From assembly GCA_963854735.1 (NCBI GenBank), contig OY978097.1, positions 1 to 64,000 of the forward strand: 64,000 bases of DNA, read 5' to 3'. The notes under the pieces are model-generated. The model was not told the DNA's origin. It did not search any database and saw only the letters and a list, made by a program, of their open reading frames with translations. Positions 45,006 to 57,963 of this stretch are shown here, piece by piece. Position 1 is the stretch's first letter. Each line of letters starts with the position of its first letter. The stretch is from Marvania coccoides (lineage: Eukaryota > Chlorophyta > Trebouxiophyceae > Chlorellales > Chlorellaceae). Both the position numbers and the translations under genes were made by a program.

Positions 45006-45579
45006 TTTATTGGAGGTTCTTGCTAATTGTTGCTGAAGGCACCTTGGTATGACGCTCAATTAGGTTGGGTCGGAGGCTGTGGATGCGACAAGGTGTTGGC
45101 GTAGAAAAATGTTTTAATTTAAACGCGTAAAGAGTGTCGAAACTTCCAAAGTCAGCGTTCACCCATTGTCACCCAATGTGGTTCACTTTATTGCGCTAGC
45201 GCCACGAGTACCGTGTCATTTCATGACGGAACAACTGCGGGACAACTGCAGAAAACGAGTACGTGGTGGTACGGTAAGAAGCCAGCACACTGGCTGACAC
45301 TATTATTCAGAACTCCTGCACGCATATGCATATGCAATTTTTCTTCTGATCTGAGTAAACAAAAGTTTGAAAATTTCAGGCCATCGCGTCGTAAATTTTT
45401 ATAAACTCGGTATATAAAGATTTTTGCATTTATTCGACAGAACGCAGCCGGCAGCGATGCCGCTTTAAATTGCTAAAATTAAGACATAATTAATTTTAGC
45501 GGATGTGGGTTTCATCATGTCTATTCTTTAGAAAAACAGCACACTGCATTTTTTACATCGTTTATATATCAATTAAACA
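45006..45579. other. Divergent promoter region, LEA / sulfotransferase
   Basis: AT-rich gap between two head-to-head genes. A TATATAAAG box-like sequence occurs near 45411-45419 and TATATATC near 45563. No gene seen. Confidence 0.45.
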
Positions 45580-46807
45580 ATGCCCAAGCTCCCAGAATAT
45601 CATTTTGACGCCTTGAAAAACCGATGGTCGACGAGGAACAACCTTCTGTCTGGCATTGGCCTTCCAGCGCTGCTCAAACTGTTTTGGCGGCATGGCAGGT
45701 CCATCAACTGGTTCCTGTACTGGCACCGCGTGATGTTTCTCATTTCTATGGCAGCCATACACTCGGCGCTGGGCGTCATTGAGAGGGCGCTGCACAGCAA
45801 GAACATTGCAGCCCAGCAGCTGCATCCCGAGCCCATCTTTGTGCTGGGACACCCCCGCACTGGGACCACCTTGCTCCAAAACTGTCTCTCCTATGCCGAC
45901 TGCCGCTATGCCTACGTTGACACCTTTCAAGCAGGCTTCCCTTCGACATTCCTCATACTGCAGCGCTGCAAATTTCTGCTGAGTCCGCTCATCGACAAGA
46001 CCCGGCCGATGGATGCCATGGAGCTTTCGTTTTCAACCCCGGCAGAGGACGAGATTGCCGTCAACGTGCTCACAGGTAGAAAATATGTCCATTGAATATG
46101 CGATACTTCGTTTTCTAAATGCTGCCTCCTTCATTGCAGGCGGCATCTCTCCCTATCTTTGCCTGACTTTTATGGATCGCTGGCGCTCCATTCTTCCCTA
46201 TGCCACCTTTGAGGGCGTAGCAGAGCATGACGTGAACGAATGGGTCGCGGCTTTCCTCTATTTTTTGAAGAAAGTAACATTCGCTGCTGCTCGGCAGCAT
46301 GGAGGCACCTCCCCGCGGCCGCTCATAATTAAGTCACCGGTGCATGTGGGCCGCCTGCCCCTCCTTCGCGCCCTCTTTCCGGGCGCAAAGTTTGTGTTTG
46401 TGCACCGCGACCCCATTGAAGTGTTTTGCTCAAGCGCCCAGATGGCGCAAGAATACTTTACCTACTGCTTTTTGTCGAGGCCCAGCAACGAGGCGATGAC
46501 AGACTACATTTTGGAGCAGCACAAAATGCTGTACGACGTCTACCTGCGCGAGAAGACCAGTTTGCCCGCTGGCAGCCTCGCCGAGGTCGCATTTACCGAC
46601 CTGGAGAGAGATCCTGTGGGCGCGTTGCGGCGAGTGTACGGGGAACTGCAGCTACCTGGCTTTGAGGCTGTAGAGAAGCGGCTGGAAGGCTACTGCACGG
46701 GACTGGAAGGGTTCAAGAAGAACGACCACCGGCAGTTGTCCCCGGGGCTGAAAGAAAGGGTGCAGCGCGAGACAGCCGCGATGGCTGCAGCATTTGGATA
46801 CTCATAA
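45580..46807 (+). CDS. Sulfotransferase (PAPS-dependent, Sulfotransfer_3-like)
   Basis: Two exons: 45580-46075 and 46140-46807 (387 aa). The 5'-phosphosulfate loop is GHPRTGTTLL (90-99); the 3'-phosphate loop is FVFVHRDPIEVFCSS (about 250-264). A hydrophobic N-terminal stretch (WFLYWHRVMFLISMAA) may be a membrane anchor. Typical middle segments are LIIKSPVHVGRLPLLRALFP and, near the end, VAFTDLERDPVGALRRVYGE. The exon join restores LTGGISPY. Such enzymes move sulfate from PAPS to sugars or lipids in the Golgi; the acceptor is unknown. It lies 574 bp from the divergent LEA gene. Confidence 0.9.
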
Positions 46808-46991
46808 ATTATAAATAATTGTTGAAGACTTGCTGTGCTGTTCGCCATGTATTTATTGATTCCAATATTTTTGAATACAGAACACACGCACACACGCACA
46901 GTTTTCTACATGTAGACAACTACATGTAGCCACCTCATGCTAGAAAACATGGGTTTCTTGTTAAATGTAGAAAACATGAATATGTAGAAAA

Positions 46992-47020
46992 GTGGTGGTG
47001 GTGGTGGTGGTAGTGGTGGT
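46992..47020 (+). repeat. (GTG)n / (GGT)n tract in LTN1 3' region
   Basis: Nine GTG-type units with one A interruption, just outside the LTN1 stop codon (on the opposite strand CAC/ACC repeats, within the likely 3' UTR). Confidence 0.95.
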
Positions 47021-47072
47021 TTTCTGGGACATTTGGTGTTTACACACACATTTTCAACAAGAAAATCATCTG

Positions 47073-50000
47073 CTACCAAGGCGACTGGCAGTGCGGGCAG
47101 TTGGACTTTCCAGAGCTGTGGAACCACTTGTACAGGCACGCCCCGTGAAAGCGCTTGCGGCAGGTGCGGCACGCCAGGCGGGGGAGCTGCCCCGTGGAGG
47201 GTTGGATGATCGAGTAGCATATGAGGCAGTCCTCGTGCCCCTCAAACTCGTTGTCAACGTTGCGCTTCCACAGATGCAGCGCCTCAGCCGTCGCGCCGTT
47301 GGCCATCAGAAACGCGGTGATCGACAGCAGCCACTTGCGCAGCCTCGCCTCAGTCACGCCCACCGACCGACGACAGACGGCCTCAGGGGGGCGCAGCGGC
47401 AGCGACGCGGGCAGCCTCACAGCCAGCTCCAGCATATGACCGTCCTCCACCTCCATGGTGGCCACCACCTCTCGAGACCCAGGCTTGGCACGGACAGAGA
47501 ACTTCTCAAAGCGGTCGAGACCAGCAGCCATCTCAGCCACTGCAGCGTACTCGGCAGCCAGCAGCCCCGGGCTGACCGTGCCGCTGGTGTACCGCTCCAC
47601 CGCCGCAGCGGTGGCCTTGTCCCTCAGACCGCCAAACCAGAGGCGGCTGGAGACTGGCAGCGCACGCAGCAGGCCGGCGTACAGCAGCGCAGCATGGGAG
47701 CGTGCAACCGCAGGGCGCTCTTCCTCCAGCGGCAGGCCCAGAGAACACAGGCGCTGGCAAAACATGCGGCCAGAGGTGTCATCAGCGCTGATAACTGGCT
47801 GCGGTTCACTACCACCCACGCTGCCTCGTCTCTGCTGTTGCTGCTGCGATGGAGTGCCACCGAGATGCAGCGGCAGCAGATTCATCACCGCGTCCAGAGC
47901 CCCTTGCGCCAGCGCCGGCACGTCTTTGATGCGGGTGACCAGCGCTGCGCGAGAGGGACTGGAGTCTGGGGCGCTCAGCAGGTGAGCAGCCAGCAGGCCC
48001 CAGGCTGCCAAGTGGGAGGGGTGGGCAGCTGAGGCCAAGCATGACGCAAGATCGGGCAGCACGCGCGCCCCCTCCAGCTCTTCTTGCGCATCGGCGGTCG
48101 AGCTCGACTCTGCCAGCAGCGCCTCGTCGTCGGCGTCCCCAGCTGCCGGCTTCCTCAGGTCGGCCACGATCTCGGGGTGGAGCAGAATGGAGCGGTAGGC
48201 GGCGTCTCGCGGCGCTGCAGGTGTTCCAGGGGTGAGCGCCATGGCCACCAGGGCCTCAGTGCACGTGATTCCATCTGCTTCGGTCTTGGCGTTCGCGCGC
48301 AACACAACGGCAGACAGAAACTGCCGGTCCGCCGCAACGACGGTAGCAGACACCACCTCCGACAGACGCGTCCAGCAGGGGTGCGCCAGGGCCGCAGTCA
48401 GCGCAACCTGCTGGCCGCACGCCACTGCCAGCGCCGTTGCCTTGCCGACTGATATAAAAATGTCCAGCGCAGAGGCGCACACCACCGCCTGAGCCTGCTC
48501 CCAGTCCATAAACGGCAGAGACCGCGCGCTGGGTGCCAGCTGGGCCACGTGGCAATAGGCATGCAGCAGGTCAATGAGGGCGGCACCGCTGCTGGTCTGC
48601 AGCCCAGACACCTCCACCGCCACGCTCTGCGCGATTGTCGCAGCGGCAGCAGCCCCCTTTTCGGTGCGGCTCAACACCCCCTTGTGCTCCAGGCGGCGGA
48701 AGAACGCCAGCGAAGCCAGAGGACCACACAGCGCAGCGCCGGCAACTTTGTCGCCCTCGGCGCTGATCTGCGCGGCGATGGTGGTAGCGGCAGAGGCGGC
48801 AGCTTGGGAAACATCCTGAATCGCTGTCTGCAACATCTCCAGGCAGCTGCGCCAGTCTGCAGAGGTGAAGGCACGCCAGCACCACGACACGGCGCTCCTC
48901 AACACGGCAGCGTGCTCCTGCTGGGGCCGCAGGCCACCCGCACACGCCCTGAAGAGCCCCAGCAGCGCCTCCTTCTCCGCCTCGCTGCAGTGAAGCGCGC
49001 CCGCTGCGTCCACCACGCTGCGGTGGTGCTGCGGCAGGGGCGCTGACGCCCCTGGCTCGCGCTCTCTCAGCCGGCTGCGCTCCGTCTCTCTCACCCCAGA
49101 GGTAAGACGCACGCTGTAGGAAGGCGGCACCAAGTTCAAGTCCGCACCAGTGACCTCAGCTTCCTCCCAGCTTCCGTTGGTAGTACGGTACCACACCGCA
49201 GCGCCAGCCCCTAGCGGGGTCTCGAAGGCGGCAGGGATGGGAGGGGGCATCTCGGCAGCGGGGAAGCATGCCGCCGCAGCCAGCACCGCGTCAGGGCTGG
49301 CGTCTGCTGCCGCGGCTTCGTCGCACAGCGTTCTAGTCAGCCCAGACAGCCCAGAAGAGCTCAACAGCTCCTCGTCACGCCGTAAATCGGCAGCCGCGGT
49401 GGCCAGAACGGCCTGCACCTGCGTTAAATTCGCAGGAATCAGTGCCAAATTGTCGTTGAAGAACTTTGCGGCGGCCTTGGCTGCGGCCCGCTTTTCGCTG
49501 CGCAGCGCTGCTTGGAGCAGGCGGGCGGCCACGGGGGTGCTATCGTGCGCCCATGCATAGTCTAACACACTGCTGAGAAGCTCTGGGGAGGCCGCGAGAT
49601 GCGTTGACAGCTGGTTCACGCCTGAAAAAAGCGGGTCATCCTCTTCTTCTTCTCCAGCAGCTGCCAACAACAGCTCTGCAGCAATCTCAGGACCATCTGT
49701 GTCGCCAAACCCAGACAGCAACACGTCAAACCCGATGTCTTGGCCCAAGCGCATGAAGAATGCTGGTGCTTTGCGCGCTGCGTGAATTCCGCTCAACAGG
49801 TCTTGGCGCAGCGGCGCATTGCCGCCCAGCGCCGCGAGCGCCGCTTGAGTGCACGCTGCAGCAGCGGCGGTTGCTCCCGGATGTCCTTCCGCTGCGAATG
49901 CGGCGAGGCCCCCTGATACCGAGGCCACTGTGCTCTCCACAAACGTGTGCTGCTGCCCAGGGGGTGCAACCGCCACAAATGGAGCGATACGCTCTGGCGG

Positions 50001-52988
50001 GGTGAATACGGCGAGTGAAATCCTATACCGTTTTTTTTTTTTTTAAGTCAATAAAGGAATCGCCGTTAGAAAGGGAAATGAGAATGAAATAAATAATTAA
50101 TATCAATGATTTTTTGGGGTACCTATGTAACTCTGATGATTGGTGGCCATCTTCCTCGTCTTCGCCGCCATGTTGAGCCGACACAACAGCGGCAGCGCAT
50201 GCCTCCTCCACCAGCACCTCAAACGCGGCTGCCACAGCCCCCAGGCGCTCAACCGCCACATCAGCATCGGACAGCGCCGGGGACAATACAGCTCGATACA
50301 CCGCACGCAGCGCTGCTTCCCGTGCTGCATCCTCCTCGGAGCTCTCAATCACGCGGGTGAGCTCCTTGATGCACACGCTCTGCCCGGATGGGGTGAGCAG
50401 CGAGGCAGCGCCAGAGCCAACCAGGAGAGTTTCCGCGAGCTTGGATGCGCCTGGTTGCTCTGGTTCGCAGCATGATGCAACCGCCACTGCGTCCAGCTGC
50501 TGTGATCGATACCTGGATACCAAAGCATCGTCGCTGCTACGCACGAGGTGTAGCGCCAGCGAGGCAGCAGCGCTGGCACCCACAGAGCTGACCAGTTCAG
50601 CAACAACTGTAGCCAGCTGGCCAGATGGGTCAGCACCCTGAGCCAAGCACGACACTATGAGGTCGCACGAGGCGTCCAGCGCAGCTCCACCCTGCTTCTC
50701 TGCGACTATTCTCTTCAAAACGCTATCGACAGTGAAGGAAGCCCCGTGCTGCACATCCCGCTGCACCGAACAACTCGAAGAAGCCCCCTCTCCAGCGCCT
50801 CCCGTTCCTGCTTCTCCGCCCTCCATCCCTGGGTGCATCTTCACCAGCAACGCCAACAGCGCAGTGGCTGCCGGGGGGGCACTACCGCTGCTGCGCACCT
50901 GGGGCAGCAGCACGGTCAGCACTGGCCAGGCCGCTCGCCGCGCGCTGTCCTCTGGAACGGCGCGTTTCAGCGCCAGCAGCAGGTCTCCCACAACGGGGCA
51001 GGCTTCAGAGAACGCCGACGCCTCCAGCGCTTCGCTGGCAGCAGAACCCACGGCATCCATCAGCAGGTCCACCCTCCATTGCACAGCCACATCGCTCCGC
51101 TCTGCCAACCTGCGGGCAATGCCCACCACCACGCCCTGAGCCAGCGCCACCTGGCCGCCCACAGCAGCAGCGTCAGAGCCCACAGCAGCCCCCAGCACAG
51201 TGCTCTTCAGCGTGTCGCCCGCCAAGGCGCCGCCAATCGACTGCGGCGTGGTGGCCCCGCTGCCATCCCCTGCCGCCAGCGCGTCGGCCTTGAGCACCGC
51301 AAAGACAAAGCACTCTTGAAAACAGTCTGCCGCTGCCTGCTGTGCCGCTCCAGGCGCGCACGCAGCCGCGTGCTCCCACGTGCTGCGCAGCAGCGACTGC
51401 AGTCCTCCCAGGCCCAGGGCCTGCAGCGGCAGCAGCGCAACGAGCGGCAGCACCGCCGGGAACGAGGCCTCGGCAGAGCCATAGCAGCCGTGACGCAGCA
51501 GCGACCACAGCCTCGGCAGCACCGCTTTGGGGAGGTTCACGTGATCCCATGCAGCTGGGCATTTTGATGTCAGCGACAGCACTGCGTCCCACATGGCAGC
51601 GTGGTTTCCAGGGTCTTTGTCGCCCAATGCCCCCAGCGTCAAAGGAGCTATGGCGCCCAGGGCTGGCCCGTCCAGCAGCTCTGGTGCAGTGCGACACACC
51701 GCGGTCACCAGGGCGTAGCCACTGCGCCTGACTCTGGGCGCCTTGGACGCCATCGTTGATTTGGTGAACGCCGAAGACTCCAGCAGCGCTCTTGCGCCCG
51801 TCAACAGCTCCGTCCGCGATGATGCTGATTTGTCGGTGCCCCCAGGGACCTTTGCCTGCTGGATCACCGCGCCCAGTGCTGCGCATGTGGCAGAGAGGAC
51901 ACGCTCGTGGCGTGCCTGAAGGTCTTCTGGACTTTCTTTACGTGGGTCCCCCAGAGACTGCGGGGTGCTTCTGGCATTGTCGTTGAGCAGTTTTAAGACC
52001 TGTGTGGGGGGGTGGGGTGGGGGAAGCGGGGTTGAACTAAATACTCGTCAATTGGAAAGCCCGCAGCTCTTGTGGAAAAAAGTAGCACGCAGAAGCTCAG
52101 AAATTGCTCAGCATTTTGTCTCTTCAAACGCAGCATTTTTCTTCTGACTTCTCTCCGCAAGGGAGAAAAGCTAGTATGTTGCTCAGAGCCCATGCGCAAA
52201 AAAATGTGTTTTCATCAAAGCTGTCTACCGCCCCACGAGATTGAGAAAGAAATGGACCCCTTTTTCACCTCGGATTTGCAAAACAATAGTGCGTCTGTGG
52301 CACGCTCTCCTGGGAAGGCAGCTGTCAGCGACGCTGTGGCTGCAGCAGCCACCTCTGGCTGGTCGTCGTGCTGCGCCAAAAACCAGTAAGGAAAGAGGGA
52401 GCACACAAACGGCGCAACGGAGCGCCCAGCAGCCAGTGCTATGACCCCCATCACGCCGCACGCCTCTGCCCTCACTGCCCTGCTGGCGTCCATGATGAGC
52501 CTGCCAAAGACGTAAGCCCAGTGGCTCAGCATGCAGAGCACCTCCGATGACGGCTTCTCAGGAATCATGGAACGCAGCGCCTGCAGCGCCTTCAATCGAG
52601 TGGTGGCGTCTCGTTTGGTGAGGCGCTGCAGATGCTGCGACAGCTCGCCATCCAGGTCCTGGGGGACGACAGCAGAGGCGACGGAAGCTGTGGCGGGTGA
52701 GGGAGAGGCGTTCTCCTCGGGCTGCGTGCCCGATACCTGGGCGATGTACTTGGCGCCGAAGGTAAAGCCGCCGGCTGCCACTGGCGTGGCTCCAGAAAAA
52801 CTGCAAGTGATTGGTGTAAACAAAATTTGATGATCACATTGTTTTGGTAAATAGAATAAAGGGCATTCCGTTGCCTGCTGTCTTTCTCACCCTCCAAAAC
52901 CAGATTGGTTCCCCCCACCGCCGCTTTTGGACAGCATTTCGGTGGCTTTCGCACTTCTGGCACTCGTCGTCTTGTCTCCTTTCCCCAT
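47073..52988 (-). CDS. LTN1: Listerin E3 ubiquitin ligase (ribosome quality control)
   Basis: Four exons: 52988-52891, 52800-52269, 51999-50123, 50022-47073 (1818 aa). N terminus MGKGDKTTSARSAKATEMLS and GGFTFGAKYIAQVSG, then LTKRDATTRLKALQALR, match the listerin N-terminal domain. A long HEAT-like solenoid follows. The C terminus is the listerin RING: CLICYSIIQPSTG, CRTCRKRFHGACLYKWFHSS, CPHC, with all metal ligands. Listerin binds stalled 60S subunits and ubiquitinates nascent chains. The exon 3-4 join (LHR|ISLAVFTPPERIAPF) uses a TATAG acceptor after an A-run; phase is right on all joins. Length agrees with known LTN1. Confidence 0.93.
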
Positions 52989-54194
52989 GGTGGGTCCCCG
53001 GAGTTTCGTCAGTATTTATATGTATGCAAATATTTATTCTTAAATGAAAAACTCAAGTTTTAATGCAATTATTGATATACATTTTGAGACTTTTTTCCAC
53101 GAAATTATTGCTTGATTGGGCTCTACAGCGCATTTAAAAATTTAATAAAATTTTTAGTAGTCATGGGCTCGCTGGCGGATTCCCCATTTCTTGACTTTTG
53201 CCCACTTTGAAGAGAAGAAGATTTATAATGAAAAAAAAAAATGTTGTTCTTCTCTCACGGCTGGGCTGGACTCCCATTGTAAAAGAAACCGATAGACCTC
53301 GTATTTGACCATGTTTAGAACGGGAGATGCACTTTTTGGTAGCAGCTTATAGTTTGGCGACCGCCGCCGCGGACATTCCTGCTGTGCACAGTGGGTCAAC
53401 CATCGGAGCCACGCGATATGCCAACGCAATACCAGGGTTACCCCCGTTGTCCGTCATTTCATTAGCTTGCCGCACGGTTATGCCTGCATGTAGTTGCAGT
53501 TTTCCATGCTTGCAATTTTTCAAGCCAACGATGAATTGCAGCAAAGCCTTCACAATACAGAGGCCATAAGAAGAAAAAAGAGGCAACAAATGAGAGACAT
53601 GTGAAAGCTCGCGCTGTCGGTTAACTGCATGCGGGCGTCATCCTGGCCCTCCACAGAAGCAGGGGGCCCAGCAATACGCGTGGTGCAGCACAAAGCTTGC
53701 ATTGCGTCTTCATTCGTATGGTAACGTGTAAAGTTATATAGACCGACAGTGGTACACTATTCATCGGGGAAGAAGAACGAAGAAAATCCGCAGCCCGGCT
53801 GCTCGGTGAGCATGCCCGTAAAATGCTGCTGAAAGTTTCAGATGCCGCTGATCGAGGGCGAAGAAGCAACTATCTTGAACTGAGTGCGGAATTCTGTTGG
53901 TATTTATGGGCGTCGGCTCTGAGGTCAGCCACTCCGTCAGCCACCAGCACTTTGAAGAAAAAAATGCGCCATTTTTATTTCCGGCCTTTTTCGACCGACG
54001 CAACGCAATGGATTTTGTTAGCTCAGCTCTAGCGACCTTGGGTTTGACGCCGTTAACCCTCTCCGGCATTGTGCCCCTTGAACAAAGCGAAAATCTCTCT
54101 TGATTTTGACCAGAAAAAAAATAAATCCTCCCACGGGGCTGGGTTCTATTTCTAAAAGCTGCTCGACGCATTGGGTTTGAGAAAAATTTGTGCA
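52989..54194. other. Divergent promoter region, LTN1 / PFK
   Basis: A 1.2-kb AT-rich gap, the longest outside the subtelomere. A 173-codon minus-strand frame (53761-54282) has no recognisable family, lacks exon-like GC and overlaps the PFK start, so I leave it out. No RNA gene recognised. Confidence 0.5.
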
Positions 54195-56657
54195 ATGGCT
54201 GAAACAATGGACGGCTCGAGCCTTTTCTCAACCATTGCTGACGAAGCGTCCGACGGAACTCCGCTCTACCCACCCTCATCAAGGGGGGCTGCGCCAGCGC
54301 ATTCAGCTCCCCCGCCAGACCAAGGTGCGATTGTTGCCATTGTACGCTTAATGTGTTCGGTCGAGCTATTTTTTGTTGCTTACTTTCCCCTTCTGGCGGA
54401 ATTCATACTCAGACTGCGTGGGACGTTCTACGCGCAACAGTAGGCACCGCTTGCCGTCCTCGCCCTTTTCTCTTCTCTCACGGTGAATTTCTCTTCACTC
54501 ACGGTGTACCTCTTTCGCAGACATGCAACACGACCTGGACGCCAGCTCTGACGTGCTGCCTTGCCCCACACTGCGCGAAGTGCTGGAGGCCCGCCCCTCT
54601 CCCTTTACTTGGAACAACTACCGAGGCGGTGGGTTTGTGTCAGACGACGACCGAGTGGATCTGCAGGCCGTCCACTTCGCGAGCAAACGCAGTGCTGGCT
54701 CTGGCAGCCAGTCGCGGCTGGACACGCTGCTGGGGTACTACAAAAACCTTCCGCCGTGTGCGCTGCGCTCTGGCCCCCGCGCCACCATCTACCACAACCC
54801 GTGCAGCACACATGTAGCCGTCGTGACGTGCGGCGGCCTCTGTCCTGGGCTCAACGACGTTGTGAGGGGCCTGGTTTTGAAGTGCATAGACTACGGGGTG
54901 CCTGAGAAGAACATCCTGGGCATTCGTCACGGGTTCAAAGGGTTCTACGACAAGCGCTTCCGCCCCGTTCAGCTCACCCGTCGCATCGTGGATGACATCC
55001 AGCTGGAAGGCGGCACCATGCTGGGCACCTCCCACGACCGAGTGGACATCCGCGAGATAGTGAAGCGGCTGGACCTGTGGAAGATCGACATGCTGTTTGT
55101 TGTGGGGGGTCCCGGGAGCCACGCAGGGGCGGTGGCGATTGAGAAGGAGCTGGAGCGGTGCCGGGTGCCGTGTGCTGTGATTGGGCTCCCCAAGAGCATC
55201 GACAACGACATTTTGCTGATAGACCGGACATTTGGGTTTGAAACCGCGGTGGAAGAGGTACGACGGCGAATACAAAATACAAAACGAATTTGAGAGTTTA
55301 GACTCCGCACTGTGGCAACAAATGCCACACAGCAGAGAGGCAAGCTTGGTCGTAACAATCAAGCCAGGGGCCTATAATGAAGAACGATTCACGACCGTGT
55401 GCATTTTTTTGTTTCAAAAAGCTTGGCTGGCATATGAAAGGTGCTTGGCGGGCATATGAAAAAAAAGCAAATATTCACCAGCGCTTGCTTCTTTCTTTGC
55501 ATGACAGGCCATTCGGCCGCTGCTGGCAGCCAAGGTCGAGGCCACGAGCGGGTACCGCGGCGTAGGCCTGGTCAAGCTGATGGGCAGGCGCTCTGGGTTC
55601 ATTGCTGTGCAGGCTTCTCTGGCGTCAGGCCTGGTTGACGTGTGCCTCATCCCCGAGGTCTCCTTCCGCCTGGACAGCGTCATGGCGTACCTGGAGACCG
55701 TGCTGGAGCGCAAGGGCCACGCTGTGGTTTGCGTGGCTGAGGGCGCTGCCCAGGAGATGATGGCTGCGGAGGGCGTGCTGCAGGTGACGGGAGAGGGGAC
55801 GCTCAGCGGGACGGAGGATGACGAGGGGCTACACGATGTGGGGGCGTGGCTGAAAAGTGCGCTTAAGCGGTCCCTGCCCGACGTGGACGTGAAATACATA
55901 GACCCAAGTACGCTGATTTAATCAATCACAGTATTGAGTACTATTATGTAAAAAATAAGCCAACCCAATTTTTTTCTCCTCCTTTGCAGGCTATCTGATC
56001 CGCAGCGTGCCCACCACCGCCAACGACCGCATCATGTGCCGCATGCTGGCCAACGGGGCTGTGCACGCCGCCTTTGCTGGGTACACTGGAGTGACGGTGG
56101 GGCTGGTGAGGAAAAACTGCTGGGATTATTTTTATTGAATAGTCATTATTTGTCTTACTTTTTAATTAAATTATTCTTCCCCTCCCTCCCCTCCTTCCCC
56201 TTCTCTCCATCATATTATTATTATTATTATCATTCACCAGGTCAACACCCACTTTGTCTACCTGCCCATCCCGCTGGTCATCCAGGCCCCCCGCCGAGTT
56301 GACCCCAATGGCGAGCTGTGGAACAGGCTCCGCAGCACCATTGGGCAGCCCAACTTCGACCAACCTCCGCCGCCCATCCGCGCCGACTCTGGCATGTCGC
56401 CGGTGAGCACACCTGGGCGCTGGTGAAGAAAGAAGAAATAGAAGTTCTCCCCAGCTGTTTAACGTAATACGGGGGAGAGTTTCAGCCTCAGACCCCGCGT
56501 GCTCGATTCCCTTATTTTTGATTTTATTTTTTTGTATCCTCGGTTTTGTTTCTTTATTGCATGGTGGGGGCTCACTCTCACCCTTTTCATTCCAAGTTTA
56601 TTTCTTCCCTAGGACCTGGACAACTGGGACTGGCTGGAGAGGAAGGCGTGGGTTTAA
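54195..56657 (+). CDS. PFK: Phosphofructokinase, PFK5-like plant clade
   Basis: Six exons: 54195-54324, 54521-55257, 55508-55907, 55990-56105, 56241-56402, 56613-56657 (529 aa). TCGGLCPGLND (146-156), PKSIDNDI (267-274), DRTFGFETAVEEA, GLVKLMGRRSGF, then CLIPEVSF are PFK active-site segments. The nucleotide-site motif, GGDGT in most ATP enzymes or GGNGT in plant PFK5-like forms, is GGPGS (239-243), followed by HAGA as in PFK5. It should phosphorylate fructose 6-phosphate in glycolysis; the Pro raises doubt about ATP/Mg handling. The N terminus is not a clear transit peptide. Intron 2 contains a dispersed repeat and intron 4 a (TTA)n run near its acceptor. Confidence 0.9.
55285..55340 (+). repeat. 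Short dispersed repeat, copy 2 (PFK intron)
   Basis: About 55 bp similar to 18607-18660 in inverted orientation. It lies inside the intron between 55258 and 55507. Confidence 0.65.
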
Positions 56658-57228
56658 AACGCGTGGAACCAAAAAAAGGTAGAAAGCAATTGATAGAGAG
56701 ATGATGACATTTTGAAGGTCTTGATCCAGACGACCGCTCAATCGACTGTAAAAGAAAGAAAAGCAATTTGCAAAGTCTTTGAGATAATAGACATGGCGGT
56801 TTGAAAAAAAATGCTGCTGGGCAGGAGAATCACAGAATAGAAACAGAACAGTAGCACAGAGGGCAGTTTTTCTTTTCCACTGTTGAGATCAGTGAAAAAG
56901 AAAAGAATGCTTGCTGCTGACACGGGAGGGAAGGTGCAAGTAAACGTGAATAAGCTTGATTATCCTCGCGGTACACGGAGCATGTGAAAAAGAAGAGAAG
57001 GAGAAAAGAAGAGGGAACAAGTGAATGGTGGCATTTCGTGTTTTATTTTAGAAAAAATGTCTCAAATTGATATTATATTAATCCAACCCAGAAAAAATTA
57101 GGGCACAGAACCCCCGTGTGCTCACCCCATTAAACTGCAACTGCACTGCAATAATTATTATACACCAGGACAGGCCTTCCTTTCCATCGCGCTATTCTCT
57201 CTCGTAGTACTGCTCACACCACAGAAGC
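56658..57228. other. Convergent 3' region, PFK / membrane protein
   Basis: AG-rich then AT-rich non-coding DNA between stops that face each other. No gene seen. Confidence 0.5.
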
Positions 57229-57963
57229 TCATTCCTGGTGCAGGTCCTGCGGCGGCGTCATCGATGGGCCCATGCCCGGCACCTTGTGCAGTACCGCCAG
57301 CAGGCTGCTCCAGAACGGATTCAACGCGCTCATGGGCTTGCGGCAGTCGCGCAAGAACGCCTCCCGCTGGTACGCCTCGGACACGGCCGCGACGCTGAGC
57401 GGCAGCAGAGTTCCAAAGAGGATGGCGTGCAGGACGTCACGGCCCAGCCTGGCCATCGTCACCCCCGGCGCTCGCATGGAGTGGTCCACCTCCAAGAACA
57501 TGAAGCACATGAACTTGATGGCGTGCAGCTCCAGCAGCGTGCCCAGGCGCAGCATGTCCAGCACCGCCAAAAACGAGGTCACAATCATGGTGGTCAGCGG
57601 CACGGGGGCGTGGGGCAGCGCGGGGTCGCTGAGGATGACGCACACCATGACCGCCACGTCCAGCAGCGTGAGCAGCCACGCCTTTGTCTTCTCCTGCCGC
57701 ACCTGGTCCTCTCGTGACACAGACTTTAGCAACCGCATGGAGGTGGCCTGGTACCAGAAATTAATGAGCTGCACCGCCAGGAGGAAGGCATACTGAGGGA
57801 TGACCACGTGCTTGGTCTCCTTGTAGGCGCACAGCGTCTGGGAAACGGTCTTGAGGGTGCCCACCGCCCACGCGGCGGTCAGCATGAAGTGCAGGCGCAG
57901 CGTGAGGCCGCGGTTCTTTTCGGCGGTATACACCAGGTACACGGGCTCCAGGCTGCAGAGCAT
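57229..57963 (-). CDS. Polytopic membrane protein, unknown
   Basis: Open frame of 244 aa from ATG 57963 with about five or six hydrophobic segments (LHFMLTAAWAVGTL, YAFLLAVQLINFWY, LLTLLDVAVMVCVIL, TTMIVTSFLAVLDML, VLHAILFGTLLPLSV). I do not recognise the family. An in-frame TAA lies 27-29 nt upstream of the ATG, but a neighbouring frame just upstream encodes a hydrophobic MLYCSAVIFAGA stretch (start 58090). The 5' end may therefore be wrong: an unseen intron or an assembly indel could extend it. Confidence 0.65.
   Translation of the reverse strand: MLCSLEPVYLVYTAEKNRGLTLRLHFMLTAAWAVGTLKTVSQTLCAYKETKHVVIPQYAFLLAVQLINFWYQATSMRLLKSVSREDQVRQEKTKAWLLTLLDVAVMVCVILSDPALPHAPVPLTTMIVTSFLAVLDMLRLGTLLELHAIKFMCFMFLEVDHSMRAPGVTMARLGRDVLHAILFGTLLPLSVAAVSEAYQREAFLRDCRKPMSALNPFWSSLLAVLHKVPGMGPSMTPPQDLHQE

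Noticed and set aside
53761..54282. 173-codon minus-strand open frame in the LTN1/PFK gap
   Set aside because: No family, AT-rich, overlaps the PFK first exon on the other strand and lacks neighbours' codon preference.
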